Below, one piece after another: positions 14,599-17,932 of a DNA stretch of 17,932 nt. The first letter of the stretch is position 1; every line of letters begins with the position of its first letter. Made by a program: the position numbers and the translations under genes. The DNA comes from CAZEPT01 sp964514225 (lineage in GTDB: Bacteria > Patescibacteriota > Minisyncoccia > Phycocordibacterales > UBA9973). The notes beneath the pieces are model-generated. The model made no database searches. It was not told the origin of the DNA and saw only the letters and a list, made by a program, of their open reading frames with translations. The stretch spans positions 1 through 17,932 of the forward strand of contig CAZEPT010000009.1 in NCBI GenBank assembly GCA_964514225.1, in the 5' to 3' direction.

Positions 14599-14982
14599 TT
14601 AATTATCCTCGTCTTTCCAATATTTTGGATTAGGTCCGCTAAAAAGGCTACTACTACCTTTATACCTTGGTCTATCTGTATTAACAGGCAATTTAAAGTT
14701 ATCATACAAATCAGAGTTTTTATTAAAAAAACAATACACCCGCAATATACCACCACCCAACATTTCACATACTGGATAAATAAAAAGAGGTGTCACAAGA
14801 ACTGTTATCCCTATGATGACCACCCAAAGAATCACAGGAATTGAAGATATGTATGGAAAAATGTTCCAAATAATTCCTGCTTTATTCTTTAGAGATACGA
14901 CAAACACTAAAGAAAGAAAAAAAGTAATTAATAAAGAAAGAAGTCCAATAATAGAGTGAATTCTGGTTTGTTCTGTTGTCAT
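14599..14982 (-). CDS. Small two-helix membrane protein, unknown
   Basis: 127 residues from ATG 14982 with two hydrophobic segments, about residues 8-30 (SIIGLLSLLITFFLSLVFVV) and 43-68 (ending VTPLFIYPVCEMLGGG). A polar C-terminal tail ends NPKYWKDEDN. I do not recognise a family. The frame is also open upstream to ATG 15018, which has TATACC 4 bases before it, so the start is uncertain; 15018 would add 12 residues. It is AT-rich, divergent from relA and convergent with topA. Confidence 0.55.
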   Translation of the reverse strand: MTTEQTRIHSIIGLLSLLITFFLSLVFVVSLKNKAGIIWNIFPYISSIPVILWVVIIGITVLVTPLFIYPVCEMLGGGILRVYCFFNKNSDLYDNFKLPVNTDRPRYKGSSSLFSGPNPKYWKDEDN

Positions 14983-15024
14983 AAGAAAGATTTTTGATTT
15001 GCATACACCATAGCACATATTGGG

Positions 15025-15030
15025 TATATT
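15025..15030 (+). promoter_or_regulatory. Possible -10 box of relA/spoT
   Basis: TATATT lies 15 bases before ATG 15046 and would give a leader of about 8 bases. An alternative is GATACC at 15032-15037, with 8 bases to the ATG. The assignment is weak. Confidence 0.3.
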
Positions 15031-15045
15031 TGATACCATATACAC

Positions 15046-16530
15046 ATGAAACAAATCAATGATATTACCTCATTTCTTAATAAACCAACCAAAGAAGACA
15101 TCGAGCTCATTACCCACGCCTACACCTACGCTGAGAAAGCTCACGCCGGCCAGTTCAGGAAAAGTGGTGACCCGTACTTTTTACACGTCGCTCAAACTGG
15201 CTATTATCTAGCTGAACTCGGCATGTCCCCGACCGTCATCGCCGCTGGACTTCTTCATGACACAGTAGAGGACACGGAAGTAACTGAAAAAGACATCGAG
15301 CGTGAATTTGGAGGTGAGATTCTCTGCCTTGTTCAAGCTGTGACCAAACTCGGTACAGTCAAATATAAAGGTATCGAAAGAAACGTTGAAAACCTCCGTA
15401 AGTTCTTTGTATCTATGGCGCAAGACTTCCGTGTGCTGATTATCAAACTCGCCGATCGTCTCCACAATGTCGAGACACTTGAACACGTCAGACCTGATAA
15501 ACAAAAAAGAATCGCACTTGAGACCCTTGAGATCTATGCACCTCTTGCCAACAGACTCTCTATGGGAAAGCTCCGAGGTAAACTTGAGGATGCCGCGTTC
15601 CCTTTTGCATTTCCTAAAGAATATGACAACGTTAAGAAACAATTAGCGGAAAGAAAAGATGCTGATGAAAAACATGTCATTCAATTCAAAGAAGAGCTCG
15701 AAAAAAAGCTCACAACAGCAAATGTCACGCCAGTCTCAATAGAGTATCGTATCAAACATCTCTATTCACTGTGGAAGAAGCTTGAAAAATACAGTGGGGA
15801 CATTCACAAAGTCTACGATATCGTCGCCCTTCGGATCATAGTCAAATCAATCGAAGATTGCTACCAAACACTCGGTGTCATTCATGGATCATGGAAACCA
15901 CTTCCAGGAAAAATTAAAGACTACATAGCTCTTCCTAAGAGTAACGGATACCAGTCACTCCACACAACAGTCTTCACGGGAACCGGTGGAATCGTCGAAG
16001 TTCAAATACGAACTGAGCAGATGCATATCGAAGCCGAATATGGTGTGGCCGCTCACTTTGCCTACAAAGAAAAAATCAAACTCGAAAACGCCGATCTCAA
16101 GAAACAATATGAATGGGTAGAACAATTAAGGGATACCCAAGGAGAAATAAACGGGACTGATAATTTCTTTAAATCACTCAAAATGGATTTCTTCCAGAAT
16201 AGAGTATTCGTCTTCACTCCACAAGGTGACGTCATCGACCTCCCCGAAGATTCGACTCCCATCGATTTTGCGTATCACATTCATAGCGACATTGGAGATT
16301 CTGCCACAGGAGCAAAGATTAATGGTAAATTTTTAGCACTAGACAGTAAACTCAAAAGTGGAGACATCTGTGAAATAGTCACAGCAAAAAATGCCCACCC
16401 GAACGAAAAGTGGCTCAAGTTCGTTAAAACTGGAATCGCTCGAAACAAAATTAATCAGTATCTCCGTGAAAATTCTCTGAGTGATCGATTCAGTGAATTC
16501 AAGAAGTATATTCCATTTTTGAAGAAGTAG
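15046..16530 (+). CDS. RelA/SpoT-type (p)ppGpp synthetase/hydrolase, ends after TGS
   Basis: Makes and degrades the alarmone (p)ppGpp. The HD hydrolase domain is intact (HDTVEDT with H71/D72, KLADRLHN 134-141). The synthetase domain shows YRIKHLYSLWKK, YDIVALRIIV, GKIKDYIALPKSNGYQSLHT (about 290-309) and EVQIRTEQMHIEAEYGVAAH. The TGS domain starts near residue 384 (NRVFVFTPQGDV) and includes FAYHIHSDIGD. The protein stops at residue 494, so the helical, zinc-finger/RIS and ACT regions of full-length (about 700-residue) Rel proteins are absent. Both catalytic halves look functional, so it is best called a bifunctional Rel with a short C-terminus. It is divergent from the 14599 gene; a strong terminator follows. 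Confidence 0.94.
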   Translation: MKQINDITSFLNKPTKEDIELITHAYTYAEKAHAGQFRKSGDPYFLHVAQTGYYLAELGMSPTVIAAGLLHDTVEDTEVTEKDIEREFGGEILCLVQAVTKLGTVKYKGIERNVENLRKFFVSMAQDFRVLIIKLADRLHNVETLEHVRPDKQKRIALETLEIYAPLANRLSMGKLRGKLEDAAFPFAFPKEYDNVKKQLAERKDADEKHVIQFKEELEKKLTTANVTPVSIEYRIKHLYSLWKKLEKYSGDIHKVYDIVALRIIVKSIEDCYQTLGVIHGSWKPLPGKIKDYIALPKSNGYQSLHTTVFTGTGGIVEVQIRTEQMHIEAEYGVAAHFAYKEKIKLENADLKKQYEWVEQLRDTQGEINGTDNFFKSLKMDFFQNRVFVFTPQGDVIDLPEDSTPIDFAYHIHSDIGDSATGAKINGKFLALDSKLKSGDICEIVTAKNAHPNEKWLKFVKTGIARNKINQYLRENSLSDRFSEFKKYIPFLKK

Positions 16531-16539
16531 GAAAAAAAT

Positions 16540-16680
16540 TATTAATTACCAATATCTAATTTCTAATCATAATACAAACACAGCGGGCGCCAAAGGCGCC
16601 CGCTGTGTTTGTATTATGATCTTGTGTATTGAATTAGTAATTAGAAATTCGTAATTAGATATTTTTATTTATTACTAATA
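16540..16680. repeat. AT-rich TTTCTAATTA/TAATTAGAAA repeats around a terminator
   Basis: The relA-parB gap contains repeated AT words (ATTAATTACCAAT, ATCTAATTTCTAAT, then AGTAATTAGAAATTC and GTAATTAGATATT) placed nearly symmetrically on both sides of the long hairpin at 16566-16620. The same word precedes the terminator at 5771 and occurs at 10151. Confidence 0.5.
16566..16620. terminator. Very long bidirectional terminator hairpin
   Basis: A perfect 26-bp inverted repeat with an AAA loop; the inner arm is CAGCGGGCGCC. It separates convergent relA/spoT and parB. The arms are longer than a terminator needs, so a second role (structural repeat) is possible. Confidence 0.85.
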
Positions 16681-16681
16681 A

Positions 16682-17791
16682 CTAAACTGAAAAACTACTG
16701 ATGTTATAGAGATCTGGATCTTCTTCGTCTTTGACCACTTCTTCTTTTGAACGATCATCAAGGAACTGCGGATTGTTCTCTAAGTCTTGTGAAAGTTCTG
16801 CAATCGCATACTCCTCAGGATTTTTTTCTTCAACCGTAGGTAATGTATCATTTAAAGTAATAGACTGAACACCTTGCGCATCACTAGAAACAATTGGTAT
16901 TTGTGTTGGTGTCTGAACTTCTGTCTGTTGTTGAGTTGCGTACCGATCCATCATGTTGAGCTCTCCTTTTTTTGTTTCAATCAAACCTAAAATAGTATTC
17001 AGATCATCATCTGAGAAGAAATCAATCGTGATTTGTCCGCCAACATTTTTCTTTTCGATATGAACTCGAGTACCAAGTGCATCACGGAGCTTGCCTTCCA
17101 AGGTTGCGATTTCCGGATCGATCATATATTCCTTCTTACGTACTTTGTCAGTTGCAATACGACGAGCGATACGTTCTGCCTCACGGACACTAATCTTCTT
17201 AAAAACTATTTCCTTGAACAAGACGAGCTGTTCTTCAGGGCGAGTTGAGAGCATCATGAGCGGTCTCGTATGCCCTTCTGAAATTTTTCCTTCTGAGAGT
17301 GCGTTTAGGATTTCTTCTGGGAGCTGAAGTAAGCGAAGTGTGTTTGAAACATATTCACGACTCTTGCCCATTTTAGCTCCTATTTGAGTGTGGGTGAAAT
17401 TAAATTCTTCTTGAAGACGGAGAAATGCTCGGGCACGTTCGACAGCATTGAGGTCCTCGCGCTGAAGGTTCTCAATGATCGCAAGCTCAAGTTTAGTCAT
17501 CGGATCATCTCCGACACGGATCACGACAGGCACTTGAGCGAGTCCAGCCAAGCGCGACGCACGCAAACGACGTTCTCCAGCAATGAGTTCATATTCAACT
17601 TTCATACTGCCGTCTTCTTGGAGTGTTTCGACTCGAGATACGACGAGCGGTTGAAGGACCCCATACTGGCGGATTGATAGTGCGAGGTCATTTAATGCAT
17701 GAGGTTCAAACTCACGGCGCGGCTGGAATGGATTCGGATTAATTTTGCCGACTTCTATAAAAAATATTGAGTTCGAGTAGAGAGTTGCCAT
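16682..17791 (-). CDS. parB: Chromosome-partitioning protein ParB
   Basis: A CTP-dependent DNA clamp that loads at parS and spreads to organise the origin region. The N-terminal domain has NPNPFQPRREF, the GERR CTP-binding box (residues 72-75, GERRLRAS) and ENLQR (107-111). A helix-turn-helix domain follows around residues 130-160 (QIGAKMGKSREYVSNTLRLL), then GHTRPLMML. The C-terminus is long and polar, with a Gln/Thr-rich stretch near residues 285-300 and an acidic tail. Length is 369, longer than the usual 280-300 because of this tail. TATACT lies 6 bases before ATG 17791. No parA is adjacent on either side, and no parS-like palindrome was seen. Confidence 0.93.
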   Translation of the reverse strand: MATLYSNSIFFIEVGKINPNPFQPRREFEPHALNDLALSIRQYGVLQPLVVSRVETLQEDGSMKVEYELIAGERRLRASRLAGLAQVPVVIRVGDDPMTKLELAIIENLQREDLNAVERARAFLRLQEEFNFTHTQIGAKMGKSREYVSNTLRLLQLPEEILNALSEGKISEGHTRPLMMLSTRPEEQLVLFKEIVFKKISVREAERIARRIATDKVRKKEYMIDPEIATLEGKLRDALGTRVHIEKKNVGGQITIDFFSDDDLNTILGLIETKKGELNMMDRYATQQQTEVQTPTQIPIVSSDAQGVQSITLNDTLPTVEEKNPEEYAIAELSQDLENNPQFLDDRSKEEVVKDEEDPDLYNISSFSV

Positions 17792-17797
17792 GTATAC

Positions 17798-17803
17798 AGT
17801 ATA
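17798..17803 (-). promoter_or_regulatory. parB -10 box, leaderless
   Basis: TATACT on the minus strand with 6 bases (GTATAC) before the ATG. A TTGAAA at 17824-17819 could act as -35 with a short 15-base spacer. Confidence 0.6.
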
Positions 17804-17849
17804 GTGATTTTTTCAATTTTTCAAAGTAGAAAAAAGTGGATTAATGGTG

Positions 17850-17855
17850 TATAGT
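17850..17855 (+). promoter_or_regulatory. Possible tRNA-Leu promoter -10 box
   Basis: TATAGT, 23 bases before the mature tRNA 5' end. It is preceded directly by TG. No good -35 is visible. Confidence 0.35.
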
Positions 17856-17878
17856 GTGTAAATATCACGACACGACAT

Positions 17879-17932
17879 GCCGGAGTGGCGGAATGGTAGA
17901 CGCACTCGACTCAAAATCGAGTATTGGCAACA
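17879..17932 (+). tRNA. tRNA-Leu (anticodon CAA), 5' part
   Basis: Begins GCCGGAG (5' acceptor strand), has a D-arm GCG...CGC with GGTAGA, then anticodon stem CTCGA/TCGAG around CTCAAAA. The anticodon is therefore CAA, reading UUG leucine codons. The next bases (TATTGGCAACA) start a long variable arm, as expected for leucine. The window ends inside the gene. Confidence 0.92.

Noticed and set aside
148..17791. UGA recoded as glycine or tryptophan
   Set aside because: All genes are full length under the standard code with no in-frame TGA interrupting them. Only the absence of TGA as a stop is notable.
1..17932. CRISPR array, insertion-sequence transposase, integrase, retron or DGR components
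   Set aside because: No regularly spaced direct repeats and no gene with transposase, recombinase or reverse transcriptase motifs is present in this window.

Overview
This window looks like a compact piece of a bacterial chromosome from the Candidate Phyla Radiation (Patescibacteria, probably a Parcubacteria-type lineage). That placement is inferred from gene content and style. The genes are short and densely packed. RelA/SpoT stops after its TGS domain. DnaX has neither the zinc module nor the tau extension. Alkylation repair is represented by a minimal MGMT-like domain. No convincing Shine-Dalgarno sequence precedes any gene, and none of the 17 protein genes ends in TGA. The standard code reads all genes through without in-frame TGA, so a recoded UGA is not supported.

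Layout from left to right. Positions 1-147: a hairpin-rich segment with a good sigma70-like promoter. 148-765: an AT-rich membrane protein. 777-2192 (-): pyruvate kinase. 2326-2648 (-): an MGMT-like alkyltransferase-like gene whose promoter-proximal start is one base out of frame. 2756-3127: a small membrane protein. 3235-4698 and 4740-5753: an ABC-F ATPase followed by a ZnT9-like cation diffusion facilitator. 5816-10124 (-): dnaX, dusB-like, ftsQ-like and serS; serS-ftsQ-dus are tightly spaced and dnaX has its own promoter. 10244-10648 (-): a DUF305 protein. 10711-11577: dprA. 11609-12016 (-): an orphan gene lodged between dprA and topA. 12125-14353: topA, followed by a hairpin cluster and a displaced second copy of the topA 3' end. 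14599-14982 (-): a small membrane protein. 15046-16530: relA/spoT. 16682-17791 (-): parB with no adjacent parA. From 17879: the 5' part of tRNA-Leu(CAA).

Most genes serve core functions: replication (dnaX), topology (topA), segregation (parB), DNA uptake and processing (dprA), translation (serS, dus, tRNA-Leu, ABC-F), division (ftsQ), glycolysis (pyk) and stress signalling (relA/spoT). The AT-rich small genes at 148, 2756, 11609 and 14599 look like lineage-specific or acquired additions.

Two signals stand out. First, many promoters place a TATACT/TATAAT -10 box only 5-9 bases before the ATG (exactly 6 for MGMT, serS, dprA and parB), so transcription should start at or within a few bases of the start codon. 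This points to leaderless mRNAs as the main mode here. Second, the last 19 conserved codons of topA occur twice, 206 bases apart and separated by stacked hairpins. The two copies keep 17 of 19 amino acids but only about two thirds of their bases. This is the pattern expected if an element carrying its own topA 3' end had displaced the resident end.
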